A stretch of DNA of 64,000 bases. Origin: Amyloporia xantha. Lineage: Eukaryota; Basidiomycota; Agaricomycetes; Polyporales; Adustoporiaceae. The stretch is taken from contig JAYKKR010000001.1 in the NCBI GenBank assembly GCA_036971615.1, positions 4,030,001-4,094,000 on the forward strand, in the 5' to 3' direction. A program made the position numbers and the translations under genes. Positions 1-11,244 of the stretch are shown here, piece by piece (positions within the stretch are counted from its first letter, which is position 1; each line of letters begins with the position of its first letter). The notes under the pieces were generated by a model. The model saw only the letters and a program-made list of their open reading frames with translations, searched no databases and was not told where the DNA came from.

Positions 1-1890
1 TAACTCACCAATAATTGCAAGTCGTAAGGAAACATAGATTCACACTGAGTGCATGCTATATCTGAAATATATTGGGCATGTCAGCCTGCAAGAGCAAGAC
101 AAATAGAACTTACATTGTTTCACTGTCATACGACGACAGCCAACAGTCAACAGCCAACATTCATAGATGGTTATTTCAATGCTAATATTACCAGTGGATA
201 GAAAGAGTGTCAGTTATTCATAAATTCAAATGGAAGAAAGAAGATATGGACTTACCTGTGTCTGCAATAACCAACTTACGACCCATGCGCTCTGCCAGCG
301 CATCACCATATCCTGAGACAGAACCAGTCAGAGTCCAAGAAATACAGCAACAAGCTACATGTACACCAGAGAGCAGAAGAACAGTGGATATGAAAGCTGA
401 AGCAAACAGAAATAGTGAAGTGGCAAGGAAGGAGACGAAGCAGAGTGGTCGTTGAGGAAGAAGAGAAGGAATGACTGTGGCTGCTTAATTTGGTCAGAGT
501 TTGACGCGGCAGACTGACACCTGTTTTGGGAACCCAGGTTTAGGGTTAGCAGGGACTTGGGCGCATTTGCCCTTCAAGTTCTCCTCAGCTGTTCCTCCTA
601 GCTGCTACTGCTTGATATCTATTAACTGTACTATCTTGGATCTAAAATACTGTGACTAGGGACTCTATCTTAGTACCTGTGGCTTTGGGGTTTGTCTAGT
701 TCACTGGGACTTGACTGAGCTTAGACGGTTGTTCTGTCCCTGCTCTGCACTATCTGGTAACTCATGTGAGTCCTCCTTCTCTCTTCCTTATTCTCCACTC
801 TTGGAGAAGAGTCTCAGGGCTGTCCCATCCTATTCTGTGAAGGTATGAAGGAGTTCTGGGAGATATTGAAGGATCTTGGATGGAATGGGCGCTTTTTTGC
901 GATTTTGATTGGGAGATATCTGGGCATCCAATGTGAGTTATCCCTTCGCTTTTACACCATTCTATTTGCATTGTCAAGCCCTTCCAGACGAGCCCTTGCT
1001 CATCCAAATCCATCCACTCCTTCCTCCTCTATTTCTCTTTTTCATCAAAAACCTCATCTTGTCCATATCTCAGGAACCCATGGACGGTTTTCTTTGATTG
1101 TTGGATAGAATGAAAGCCCTAATTGCAGGCTTTCCTACGATATATACATTGGTGGGTCCGCATCCAGTGGTTTTCGTTCTATGGTTGCATGTTGAACGAC
1201 CTCCTCCTCATGCTCCCATTCCTCATGTGTGTCCTTCTCTATCTATTCCTGCACTGATATATCACATTATTCAACTATCTAACACTCCTTTATCTCCCCA
1301 TTTATCTAGTTACAGTCTCTTTCATTGGCAAGAGTCCAGATTCTCAATTCTGAGATGCGTCTTACTCTGTTTGACCTTTTACCTTTGACCTCTGACTTTT
1401 GACTGTTAACCGTCAGTGAAAGGAAGACCTTGTGGATGTATGGAGTGAATATGAATGAAGGAGAGGAGATGACTGTAGCTGCACAGAGGTGAGTACACAT
1501 ATTATATCCCTACTTTTGCTCCTTTCTGATACAAGTATGCTCTTTCTTCTTTCTCTCACCACTATATTCCTGCTATTCAGCAGCTCTTTGTGCTAATTCT
1601 GTATGAATGTACATTTCTTATTTCAGTATCTCCATTTTAGCCAGTACGACAGATCGCCTTCACATGTATTTAACTTAAATCATTCTAATAAAACCTATAA
1701 AGTGAATAGAATGATAGTAAGTAGTAGGATACTATAGCTATTTCATAGCCAGTATAAAATATAGCTCAAATAATGCATATCAGAGATGCCAGCAATTTAT
1801 TATGCAAACAAGTGAGAAAACAATCTATTTGCATATTATACTGTTCAGAAATAATGTATTATAGCTTTATAAATATACTACTGTCCCACA
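1..1890. other. Non-coding repeat-like stretch
   Basis: I see no gene here. The longest open frames are under 100 codons, lack recognisable domains and are not joined by plausible introns. The stretch around 520-570 (AACCCAGGTTTAGGGTTAGC, then a GGGCGC box) recalls the leader in front of the Copia fragment near 11,100-11,170, so this may be decayed LTR-retrotransposon sequence. That link is weak. Confidence 0.4.
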
Positions 1891-1894
1891 AAGA

Positions 1895-2050
1895 AACACA
1901 AGCTAGCCTAGGATGCTCTGAGAAATCTAAAATATCTCAGAGAAACTCAGGTTTACCTGAGATGCTCTGAGATAACCTGAGCTACTCTGGGAAATCTCAT
2001 ATATCTCAGAGCACCCTAGGTTACCTCAGAGAAAAAGTGTTTTTCCTGAT
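1895..2050. repeat. CTCAGAG-box repeat next to the palindrome
   Basis: The heptamer CTCAGAG and close variants (CTCTGAG, CTCTGGG) recur about ten times, and the block ends in GAGAAAAAGTGTTTTTCCTGATGC. The same architecture occurs at about 42,770-42,935, ending in GAGAAAAAGTGTTCTTACTGATGC. Dense short boxes next to a conserved end look like the subterminal region of a DNA transposon, but no partner end was found. Confidence 0.45.
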
Positions 2051-2487
2051 GCACTCCGTGCATAGCAAACAATTTCCACTGGAAAAATGGTGGAAAAAGC
2101 CGTGGAAAAAGATCACGGATATCCAAGGGAAAAGTGGTGGAAAATTTAGTGGAAAAATGGAACATATTTCCAGTGCATTTCCAAAGGAAAAATAAATTCT
2201 ATTTCCAAGCCTTTTTCTCATGGAAATTTGATACATATTTCCAGAAGATTTCCCAAGGAAATCTGGGTGGAAATTGATAGGATATTTCCATAGAGAATAT
2301 TCATGGGAAATAGGTAATTTATTTCCATGGCAGAATGATAGCCTTTTTCCAGCAGAAAAAAAAAGATATTTCCAGAGAACTTCCAGTGGAAATCGACTGT
2401 GACAGTGTGACAGTGTCAGTACAGACTTTGGTCAAATTCAGCATGTCACAGTGATTTCCACTATCAAGTTCTGTCTGGTTGTGTTGT

Positions 2488-3045
2488 GCCATGTTGTGCC
2501 ATGTTGAGTCCTGTCCAGTCATGTTATGTCCAGTCATGTTCAGTCCAGTCCAGTCATGTCGTGTCCAGTCATGTCATGTCCAGTCATGTCATGTCCAGTC
2601 GAGTCATGTCCAGTCATGTCCAGTCATGTCCAGTCAAGTCAAGTCCAGTCCAGTCAAGTCAGGTCGAGTCATGTCCAGTCAAGTCCAGTCATGTCATGTC
2701 AAGTCCAGTCAAGTCAGGTCGAGTCATGTCAAGTCGAGTCGTGTCCAGTCCAGTCATGCCGTGTCAGGTCAAGTCCAGTATGGCATGTTGTGTTGTGTTG
2801 TGTTGTGTTGTGTTGTGTCGAGTCGAGTCAAGTCAGGTCCCGTCCAGTCCCGTCCAGTCCCGTCCAGTCGAGTCGAGTCGAGTCAGGTCAAGTCATGTCA
2901 AGTCCAGTCATGTCAAGTCCAGTCAGGTCAAGTTGTGTCATGCCCAGTCAAGTTAAGTCGAGTCAAGTGGTATTGGGTCAAGTTATGTCAAGTCTTGTTG
3001 TGTCCAGTCAAGGCTATATCATATTATGTTGTGTCCAATCAAGGA
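2488..3045 (+). repeat. Pentameric (GTCNN)n satellite, left array
   Basis: GTC recurs every 5 bp for most of the interval, with the other two bases drawn from CA, AT, AA, GA, GT, GG or CC, for example GTCCAGTCATGTCATGTCCA. A run of TGTTG pentamers at about 2,786-2,817 keeps the same 5-bp phase. The period of 5 leaves all three plus-strand frames open and creates false ORFs rich in SHV, SPV and SQV. Confidence 0.85.
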
Positions 3046-3304
3046 CAGTCACAATGTTTGATCTTTAGTAACATATTCAGTTTGAATCTTGGCGTGAAAA
3101 TTGCTCTCAGGCTATCAAATGTTTAGTCTAAGTCAGGGAAATATCAGATTTATGGTTCATACTCAGTTGTTCTTATTGTCCTGTTTAAGGCTCTTAAACC
3201 TCAGGCTCTTTAAGATCGTATTTGAAGGAGGCCATTGCGGATTGCGCTGGCCATGTACCTATGTATTTGTACTATGGTGCTTAGTGCGCGAGTGTCTACT
3301 CTAA

Positions 3305-3805
3305 CACTGGACACAACACAACACAACACAACACAACACAACACAGCACAACATGACATGACTTGACTGGACTTGACATGACTGGACTTGACATGACTTG
3401 ACCTGACTCGACTCGACTCGACTGGACGGGACTGGACGGGACTGGACGGGACTGGACGGGACCTGACTTGACTCGACTCGACACAACACAACACAACACA
3501 ACACAACATGCCATACTGGACTTGACCTGACACGGCATGACTGGACTGGACACGACTCGACTTGACATGACTCGACCTGACTTGACTGGACTTGACACGA
3601 CATGACTGGACTTGACTGGACATGACTCGACCTGACTTGACTGGACTGGACTTGACTTGACTGGACATGACTGGACATGACTGGACATGACTCGACTGGA
3701 CATGACATGACTGGACATGACATGACTGGACACGACATGACTGGACTGGACTGAACATGACTGGACATAACATGACTGGACAGGACTCAACATGGCACAA
3801 CATGG
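3305..3805 (-). repeat. Pentameric (GTCNN)n satellite, right array
   Basis: Inverted copy of the 2,488-3,045 array, seen on the plus strand as GACNN pentamers (GACTG, GACAT, GACTT, GACTC) preceded by ACAAC pentamers at about 3,310-3,345. It forms the inner half of the right palindrome arm. The apparent minus-strand ORFs here are produced by the repeat. Confidence 0.85.
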
Positions 3806-4337
3806 CACAACACAACCAGACAGAACTTGATAGTGGAAATCACTGTGACATGCTGAATTTGACCAAAGTCTGTACTGACACTGTCACACTGTCACAGTCG
3901 ATTTCCACTGGAAGTTCTCTGGAAATATCTTTTTTTTTCTGCTGGAAAAAGGCTATCATTCTGCCATGGAAATAAATTACCTATTTCCCATGAATATTCT
4001 CTATGGAAATATCCTATCAATTTCCACCCAGATTTCCTTGGGAAATCTTCTGGAAATATGTATCAAATTTCCATGAGAAAAAGGCTTGGAAATAGAATTT
4101 ATTTTTCCTTTGGAAATGCACTGGAAATATGTTCCATTTTTCCACTAAATTTTCCACCACTTTTCCCTTGGATATCCGTTATCTTTCTCCACGGCTTTTT
4201 CCACCATTTTTCCAGTGGAAATTGTTTGCTATGCACGGAGTGCACTGTCACACTACTCCTGCCCTATATAGCACCCTGCACCTGATGCACCAGGGTGCAG
4301 GCAGATAGCCTGTCTGGTGCATAACAGGTCTGGGGGC

Positions 4338-7300
4338 TTATCCGCTGTCTGGTGCATCAGGTATACATAACTTGGGGCCACTGGCTCCCACAAGAGTGTC
4401 ATCTCGATCCTGGCGCCGTGGCGGCAACGACACCATGCTGGTATCAACAACTTCGACTTCCTGTTCTTCATCATTGAGTACGGGGATTACGATTTGCTCT
4501 TGTGATTTTCGCTGAGGCGTGACCATCCCGACTTGCAATGCGTGTGATGAGGCATCCGGGTTGACATCGTGCTCGGCTGCACCTGCCACCTCGGTGTTGT
4601 CCCTAGCTGTCTTAGATTCTCTGTCACGAGGAAGATGGAACTCCAGTGCCATGTCAGTACCCTGCTTGTCGTATATGTCGATGTAGAGTGTCCACAATTT
4701 GACTGGAGTGTTCTGAGTGATGTCCACCAGGTCCTGTAGATTGACGTCACGCCACATGGGTAATAAAATGTTCATTTTCGGGTTATTGATGGCTTCCCAG
4801 TCGATTGATGGTGTGTCGCCTCCATGACCATGGGCATAAGCTGAAATATGTTCATTCAGAACGTCGTTTGTAGACACAGCATCAATAACGTACCCCACAA
4901 TCCTTCTAAATATGCCTGGAAAGTACTCATGGATTCAGCAATTGATCGCTCCGGCACCCACATTGGCAGGAGCGGCTTGCCGTCTTCATCATATGTGATT
5001 CCTTGATTCACGCCTGGACGAGCACACACTGATGAATATATGTATCAGTACTGGTGATGCAGCACAATTTAAGACATACGTACACAGAGCCAGGTCAATA
5101 AAGTGCAACCATTTAATGTTCTCCAGTCTATTGTCTTCGAAGTTGCCAAAGTCAATTCCATTCGCCATGCATCCGATCGAAATCCTGAGGGCACACATTC
5201 AGCCTCATCAATGGATATCTATGAAAGACACCTACGTGCGTGTTACCTTCTCCCCCCTCGCATTCACAAACGCAATGCGGAGGAAGATAACGACATCTCC
5301 TATTTGGTTTCGGCCGTGCCCAATCAGCTTATGCAATTCTGATCCAATAATATCAAAGACTGTCTCTTGATTGCTAATTAAGTCAAATCAACGTCAGAAA
5401 ATTAACCATCCGTCATAAAGGCACAACTCACATAGTGATAGCATCCCATACATCACCATTCGCCGCTTGCTCCTTGGCTTTTTGCGCTTTCTCTGCCCAG
5501 TCTGTCTTGATCTTATCGGGGAGAGCGCCGAACAGCTGTGAACAGACTGTGTTCCGATTCCCGCCGTGTCCGACAATCCCGTTACTCCCAACAGCAGCCA
5601 TAATGATATCTTTGTTCTCTTGCCCCCACAGTTCCAAGGCACCCAGCGAGCGTGTGTGCCATCCAAACATAGACTTCGCATGGTGCAGCTCATTCACTGT
5701 CGAACTCGTGCCTGTGCCATGGTTCTTGTACCAGTTGCGAATGGACTATTGAGGGTAATAATCAGTCTTGGATCTAAGACAGCACATCAGGAAAAATCTC
5801 CCTTACTTATTAGAGCTCATTGAATACTTACCATTCTTATCCAACTTATATGTCTCTTATTCTACTCATCTGATTCTTATTGACTGCTAATCTATCTCAC
5901 ACATCTCTAATTCCACTCATCAGATTCTTACTGAATGCTCATCTATCTTATATTTCTCTAATTCTACTCATCAGATTCTTATTGAGTGCTAATTTATCTC
6001 AAGATGCTAATCAAACACTCATAAAGTTGTTATGAGATCTTCCAATTGCTCACTTACTTCAGCTGTGTTGAGCTAGTAACTAGTATGGACTAGATATGTA
6101 GAATGAGCACCATAATAAACAAGCCTTTTTATTCATAGACTTATATTGTACTCCTTGAACAAGGTCACAAAGATACACCTTAAGAAATTATTCTTTTTTT
6201 ATCTCAATCTGAGAAAGAAAATACTGCAACAAGTACTTGCATTTGATAGAGAGCCTTCTGTTTATCCAGAAAAATGAAGTGGAGATATAAGTGCATCAAA
6301 GGTCTATGGAGGAGTATAGCAGCAGCCAAGCAACAAAAAGACACAAGTTGTCACGAGTTGACATCGAGCGTTTCTTCCTTTCTATATACGGACGATTTTC
6401 TCCTTTTACTCATCGTTATTGTCCCCTCTTATTCGAACAGCCATTCTACTATACACGAACACAGTGAGCTCCTTGTTCATGGACTTAGACGCGTCGACCA
6501 TTACAGGTCACATGTCCCTTTCCCACGGACTCCGTCCCGCCTTCCCTTTACGGACATTTACTTAAGCACGGTGCCGGCCGACCTCGGGCCCCGCCGGGCT
6601 CTGCTCACGACATCACTTATGACTCATAGCCTGCTTACTCAGGCTGCGCACAGACCACCTGCGCACGGACCATGTAGATAGCCTGCCCTGAACTCTTGCA
6701 GTATATAAGGTAGCACGCCTCTGCCTGGGGACTTCAGTTTCGACCTCTTGTCCCTAGGTAAGCCAAGCCCCGCTTGTACTTACTTCCTCATACTTACTCT
6801 CTATTTATCTTGTCCCTAGCCTCGGATTTGAGCCTCGCTCATTGTCGCTTCGGTAAGATCCCAGTCGAATGCCCCCAGCCTCGTTAGGTTTGTTTGTCCC
6901 CTGTTGCTCGACTCATAGTCGCGACACAAGTCTTCACACTTAGGAAGCCTTATATTAATGTGAGTGAGTTAGCAAAGGTGTGGACTTGTGATGTAGTGGT
7001 AAAGTGATACAGGTCATGCCTTATAAGGCAATCAATCCTGGAAGGTCACTGGTTCAATCCTGTGTGGTGGCAGAAGGTACATATTTTTTGAAAATTTATT
7101 CCAACCTTCTGTTATCAACCTGTCATTGCTAATGGCACAAAGACACTCTTTAATTGATGATTTTCACCATTTGATAAGCAACATTGTTTTTCCTTCCTCT
7201 CACTCAGTTCTTATCAAGTACTCATGAGTACTCATTATGCACTTATGATGCTTATCTGAGAGGCGATTCGCAAGTGGGTTAAATAATAAGTACTTATGAC

Positions 7301-7705
7301 ACTTATGTGACTTATGTTACTTTTTCATCTCAACAAGTGTTAATAAGAGCTAATAAGTAAGGGAGATTTTCCCTGATGCAGAAGAAAACTGACCAAGCGC
7401 AGGTAACTCGCGTTGGGAAATGACCATCTTTTCAAGAGCTCATCCTCTACGTCCTCTCTGAATTTATTGCGCCACTCGCGGTCTTTTGGGGGGATATCCT
7501 GGGACTGTATATACAGTACAGTTGCACGGATACCAACGCGCCGGCTGGTTCGTTCGTCCAACAGCATCCCGCACGGTACATTCTTTACCTCCCTAACCAC
7601 AGGCGCCCGACTAATGCGATTAAGTTTACATATGTACATGAAGCGAAATGTCTTGTGATCGTGCGGAGACGATGGTGCATCGTCCGTGCACTGTAGGGAG
7701 GGCAC
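4338..7705 (-). CDS. KDZ-accessory-like protein (HMG-like family), gene interrupted in an intron
   Basis: Several minus-strand exons join with good splice sites. One at about 7,393-7,540 holds DREWRNKFREDVEDELLKRW. One ending near 5,430 begins SIRNWYKNHG and includes LFGALPDKIKTDWAEKA. A third encodes ETVFDIIGSELHKLIGHGRN. The C-terminal exons (TYDEDGKPLLPMW, then WEAINNPKMNILLPMW) reach a stop at 4,338. The order 'helical N-terminus, K-x-W-Y-x-N-H, an HMG-like LxxALSxxxKxxWxEKA block, a DDxGxPLLP block, and a W-x-A block' matches the accessory protein inside the KDZ element at 21,227-24,890, so the two are probably one family. A 1.6 kb transposon lies inside one 52-bp intron. The true 5' end is unclear. 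Function unknown; the HMG-like block suggests DNA binding by inference only. Confidence 0.5.
5858..6012. repeat. 51-bp tandem repeat, three copies
   Basis: The phrase TCTACTCATC/TCCACTCATC followed by (A/T)GATTCTTA starts at 5,861, 5,912 and 5,963, an exact 51-bp period. It lies just inside the left end of the 1.6 kb TIR element and is probably its subterminal repeat. Confidence 0.8.
6349..6926 (+). mobile_element. Solo LTR of the Ty3/Gypsy family
   Basis: 578 bp from TGTCACGAG to GTCGCGACA, flanked by perfect 5-bp target-site duplications CAAGT (6,344-6,348 and 6,927-6,931). It matches the LTRs of the complete Gypsy element at 33,454-40,319, which lies in the opposite orientation. It contains a TATATAA promoter-like box near 6,705. 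With no internal region left, it is the product of LTR-LTR recombination. It sits inside the 1.6 kb TIR element and is therefore younger than it. Confidence 0.93.
6985..7130 (+). mobile_element. tRNA-derived SINE-like unit
   Basis: An RNA polymerase III type 2 promoter pattern is visible: an A-box-like TGATGTAGTGGTAAAGTG at about 6,988 and a B-box GGTTCAATCC about 55 bp downstream. A degenerate anticodon-type hairpin (TGCC TTATAA GGCA) lies between them. The acceptor stem does not pair, so this is not a working tRNA. A short A/T-rich tail follows (TATTTTTTGAAAATTTATT). I read it as a SINE or tRNA relic inside the TIR element. Confidence 0.5.
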
Positions 7706-7960
7706 TACAGGTATGTTCCTGTGTGCTATACCTTCCCGACAGCAAGCACTGGTGTTGATGCGCCCTCTAGGGAAGGTTTCGTGATTGCGCGGTGTCCGCG
7801 CACTGTAGGGAGTGGTCCACGCACTGTAGGGAGGGCACTGCAGGTAAGTTCCGTATGTTCTGTACCTGCCCGACGACGAGCGCGGATGCTGATGCGCCCT
7901 CTAAGTAGGGTTTCGCAATCGCCCGGCTGACAAAGAGTACGTTCGCTGATGCGCCCTCGC
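7688..7960. repeat. ~130-bp imperfect tandem repeat
   Basis: GCACTGTAGGGAGGGCACT and GATGCGCCCTCTA recur with a spacing of about 130 bp, with one extra partial copy. The repeat makes the reading frames on both strands look repetitive. It lies upstream of the last visible exon of the 4,338-7,705 gene and obscures that gene's 5' end. Confidence 0.65.
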
Positions 7961-8089
7961 GGATCATTCATCCTAGTTACTGGAGTTACCCCGCCGTGGG
8001 TGGAGACTGATCAGGTGCGGGAAACACACGAACGGGGCTGCACAGTGCGCGCATGTTGAGTGTGCCCTGTCCTCCCTGGTGTTTGACTC

Positions 8090-8660
8090 TAAGGGTAGGA
8101 TTAACCATATTAAAGTTGGATATGGATTATCTCTGGTATAGTGCTGCATATATAGAGTACATAATGCCTATTAGATGTAGGATTAGCCTAGTGAACTTGG
8201 ATGTGGATAATGTCTAGTTCAATATAGAGTAGATAATCTGTTAGATGTAGGGTTAGCACAATCAACTTGTAGGTGGATAATCTCTAGTCCACTGTGGTTG
8301 GGATTAGGATTAGCTCAATAAAATCTGAAGTGGATTATCCTAGGTGGATTATCTCAAGTTCAGAGTCTATATTCATGGTGAGATGATCATATTATGGAGG
8401 CCATGGAGCTAGATTATCCCATGGATAATCCTGGATAATGAATGGAGAGAGACTGAGGACAATTGGGATAATCATAGGGTAAGCATGGGATAATCATAGG
8501 ATAATCATGAGATAATCCAACAAAGCAGATAATTTTTGGACTGGGATTAGGACTCCAAGTGACTTCTCACTAGATTATCCCAGGATTAAAGAGTGTGGAG
8601 CACTCAGGTGTGGGGTGGATTAGACAAAAAATGTACAAAGTGTTGAGAAGATTATCCACT
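8090..8660. repeat. GGATTATC/GATAATCC minisatellite
   Basis: Degenerate units of roughly 60 bp in the first half contain GGATTATCT and GTAGGATTAG; shorter units in the second half contain GGGATAATCAT. The core is close to the palindrome GGATTATCC, so the array can form many small hairpins. No coding potential is seen. Confidence 0.65.
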
Positions 8661-8893
8661 ATAACTGACACTACTGCACTCGAAAAGGCAATGATCATTG
8701 AATAGCAGATTTGTTATGGCCTCAAATCCTTAGGAATGTGAATGAGAGATGGATACACGATAGTCCAAGGTCTGGACCAATTTTCAGCCAATTTAATTAA
8801 GAATTGAAGCCACAATAATGTGCGCTTTTTTCCATTTCCGGCAATTCCTGTGGGCGTCTACGGCGCAAAGGACGATCGACTGAAAGGGATCGC

Positions 8894-9935
8894 TGATACG
8901 ACCTACGAAACCCTAACCCCTAACCTGGGTGCGACCTAAAGGGACTAGAGAAACGCTGAATAGTCTTAGTGGAGGGGAGTTAGCAGCAAGGGTGTCCCGC
9001 AGTTCGAGTGAACACAAGAAACACCTTCGAAAAAGGCTACGAACGCTAGGGAACAATACGAGGTAGCTCGACATGTCGTCGAAGCTACTTGAAGGCTGTG
9101 GGTAGTTAGCGGGAATCGGTAGATACAATCAAAGCTCGATAGAGCTCTTCGATGTATCATAGAAGGAATAGAAATGCTTTGAGGGGGAGGACTTAGCTAG
9201 AACGCGGTTCGAGGCGCAACGCAGTTCTTCGACGGTAGTCGAAGGCAGTCGTAAGATCAAAGGATCGACGAGACGGTTTCAACGAGTAGATGCAGTAGAC
9301 GAGGTTTCGAGATTACGCAGCGAAGAACGAAGTGATGCAGTAGAAGACTTAGACATAGGGCGAACTCGACTTATGAGCTCTGAACTCGAGGGGAAAAAGG
9401 AACTTGTATTGGAGAGAGAAATACGACAGATTTTATACTACGAAACGGAACACTACGACTATCGAGAGTGGCACACTAGTATGAGTGGCTTTGCATTGTC
9501 CTACATGAGTTTGCCTCACCGAGTGGCACGTATCGAGGCCATCGGTCGAGTGACGTCATGCCGAACGTGGAAATGAAGAGGAACATACGAGACAACTTGG
9601 ACTGGTATCCGTTGTCGAAGGCACGCTGTGAGGCTCGATACCTAATCGGGAAAGACCGGACGTGCCAGTGTGGCATGAAGCGATGCATGCGCTGGACGAA
9701 CGGCGTAGAGTGGCACTATTGTTCACCGAATGTGGGAGAAGGCCTGAGATCTACGGGCGAGGCATCAGGACGACCGTGCCGAGCTTCGAGCAAGCTTAGC
9801 GGACAGTTGAAGACATCGAAGAGTGTTGAAGGGTACTGAGCGTCAGGGGTCACGTGCGTAGCGTCGAGGGATGTCGAAGGCGAAATCGAAGTGTTGAGTG
9901 ACTGAGCCGAAGTGCCGGGTGGGATGTGATTGCCG
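8894..9935 (+). repeat. R1 repeat, copy 1, with diverged flank
   Basis: It begins TGATACGACCTACGAAACCC, continues AGTTAGCAGCAAGGGTGTCC and reaches GAGTGGCACACTAGTATGAGTGGC at about 9,466-9,489. The same order occurs at 32,892 (plus) and in reverse at 41,223. The stretch 9,500-9,935 resembles the arm sequence that flanks copy 3, with spaced TCGAAG/GTCGAG motifs. Many CpG-containing TCGA motifs survive. No open frame is convincing. It could be a large LTR or a non-autonomous DNA element. Confidence 0.6.
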
Positions 9936-11244
9936 AAAAGAGCTGTATCGGGGCCCAGAGGGGCTTGGCGCCTATCATCGCCCTATGCGGACTTAGAATT
10001 TTCGCACTTTGGGGTCATGTGACCGCTTTTTCTGCTCTTTGCAGGCTCATTCTGGGCACATTCTGGGCTCAAAAAATGCACAAAAATCACCTAAAATAAG
10101 GGAATGTCTTTCTGCTTCATTTCCAATCCCTATCTCACATTTTTCACATCTCACATACAGCCATATTTCCGCATTTGGGCATGTTTGTATTGGCTCTACT
10201 GGTGAAAGGAAAAATAGCAATAAATCCAGGAAAATCAAGACCAATATGGACGTCACTGTGGCTACCTGCTGATGTAAGCATTTTCTCATGACTCACTATC
10301 TGACAGATCTGCTCTTTCCCTCTGACGACAATCACCTCAAGTGCAGGTGAGTTTTACACTGCAAAAGTGAGTGCTGCCCTCTTCTGTGTACCTACTAATG
10401 AGCTTGGCAATCCAAGAGACAGAGGTGTGCCAAGAGTGAGCCAGGGCAAGGTGCAAAAATTGGGCCAAGTCGGTGTTGGTCGATCCCACAAGCACTGTCA
10501 TGTGACATTGCCCACCTCGCCGGCTTCAAGTCACACACTACATTGCGGTATGCCCCTGCCATGTAAGGATTTAATGCCTCATACTATCACTTGTATGCAC
10601 TTTAATTGGGTGGACTAACCATATCTATCAATAGCAATCCATTTCTATTGAAATCTGTGACCAACAGGTAGTCGACCCTATCTCAAAGACAGCCATATTT
10701 CCACATTTGGGCAAGTATATATTGGGGCTATAGACTACAAACAAATAGTAACAAATGTTAAAAAATAGGAGGCAGTCTGTCGACAGCCATGGCTACCCCC
10801 TGATGTAAGCATTTCCTTATATGGCAACTTTTGAATGTGCCCATTGTGACAGTATATACACTTCAAAGGCCAGCAAGCCACTGATCTGTCACGTGTGTAA
10901 GGATAAGTGCATGTGACTAGACACATGATCTAATCATGATCTAATCATGTGACATACCATACAAGGACATAGATAAGATATGGGCTGGATCTTATCTCAT
11001 CAATGTTGGGGGTTGTTTGTACAAGTCGTGTCGTGCTGGCAGTTTTGTATTGAACTTTGTAATGGATAACAAACTTTTGTATTGAGACTACAGCGGTAAC
11101 AAAAGCCTGACCCTAACCCCAGGATCTTGGGCGCTTACAATACAAAATTTGTATTGAATTGGGTTCCCACGCTTAGGGCGCAAAAGTTGGTGTCACGACT
11201 TTTGCTCACCAGAGAAACACTTCCTTCGTACCTCAGGAATTGTA
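9936..11244. other. Non-coding region with a diverged direct repeat
   Basis: No gene is visible. Two diverged direct copies occur at about 10,155-10,285 and 10,690-10,825: each has CAGCCATATTTCC-CATTTGGGCA, then TGGCTACC-CTGATGTAAGCATTT. The spacing of about 535 bp would fit two LTRs of a small decayed element, but the ends are not clear. Near 11,139 there is a near-palindrome, CAATACAAAATTTGTATTG, in what may be the leader of the Copia element. Confidence 0.4.

Larger units (their letters stand above)
2051..4243. mobile_element. 2.2 kb near-perfect palindrome (fold-back element)
   Basis: The left arm (about 2,051-2,921) and right arm (about 3,373-4,243) are inverted copies around a spacer of about 450 bp. 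Both arms begin at the outside with GCACTCCGTGCATAGC, continue through about 430 bp rich in TTTCCA/TGGAAA boxes, and then enter a 5-bp-periodic satellite. The arms are not identical: for example ATCACGGATATCC in the left arm is ATAACGGATATCC in the right arm read on the opposite strand, and the number of CCCGTCCAGT units differs. No transposase is present. It could be a non-autonomous fold-back (Foldback/Galileo-like) element, an inverted duplication of a satellite block, or a sequencing hairpin artefact. The arm differences argue against the last. Confidence 0.75.
5785..7378. mobile_element. 1.6 kb TIR transposon inserted in an intron
   Basis: The left end CATCAGGAAAAATCTCCCTT and the right end (reverse complement CATCAGGGAAAATCTCCCTT) are terminal inverted repeats that stay alike for about 32 bp, to TTATTAG. 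The dinucleotide CA lies directly outside both ends (5,783-5,784 and 7,379-7,380). Removing the element plus one CA restores a 52-bp GT-AG intron of the surrounding gene. No transposase is present, so it is non-autonomous. It carries a 51-bp tandem repeat, a solo Gypsy LTR and a tRNA-like SINE unit. Confidence 0.75.

Noticed and set aside
2479..3815. Six overlapping open frames of 155-215 codons rich in SHVQSSPVMSC
   Set aside because: A 5-bp-periodic GTCNN satellite keeps all three frames open on one strand of each arm; they are repeat products, not genes.
6960..7080. Functional tRNA gene
   Set aside because: The acceptor stem does not pair and the anticodon stem has only four pairs; better described as a SINE-like relic.
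8905..8930. Telomere-like ACCCTAACCCCTAACC (also seen singly near 540, 11,100, 32,915 and 41,200)
   Set aside because: Only one to two units each, always inside a mobile repeat; no array, so neither a telomere nor an interstitial telomere.
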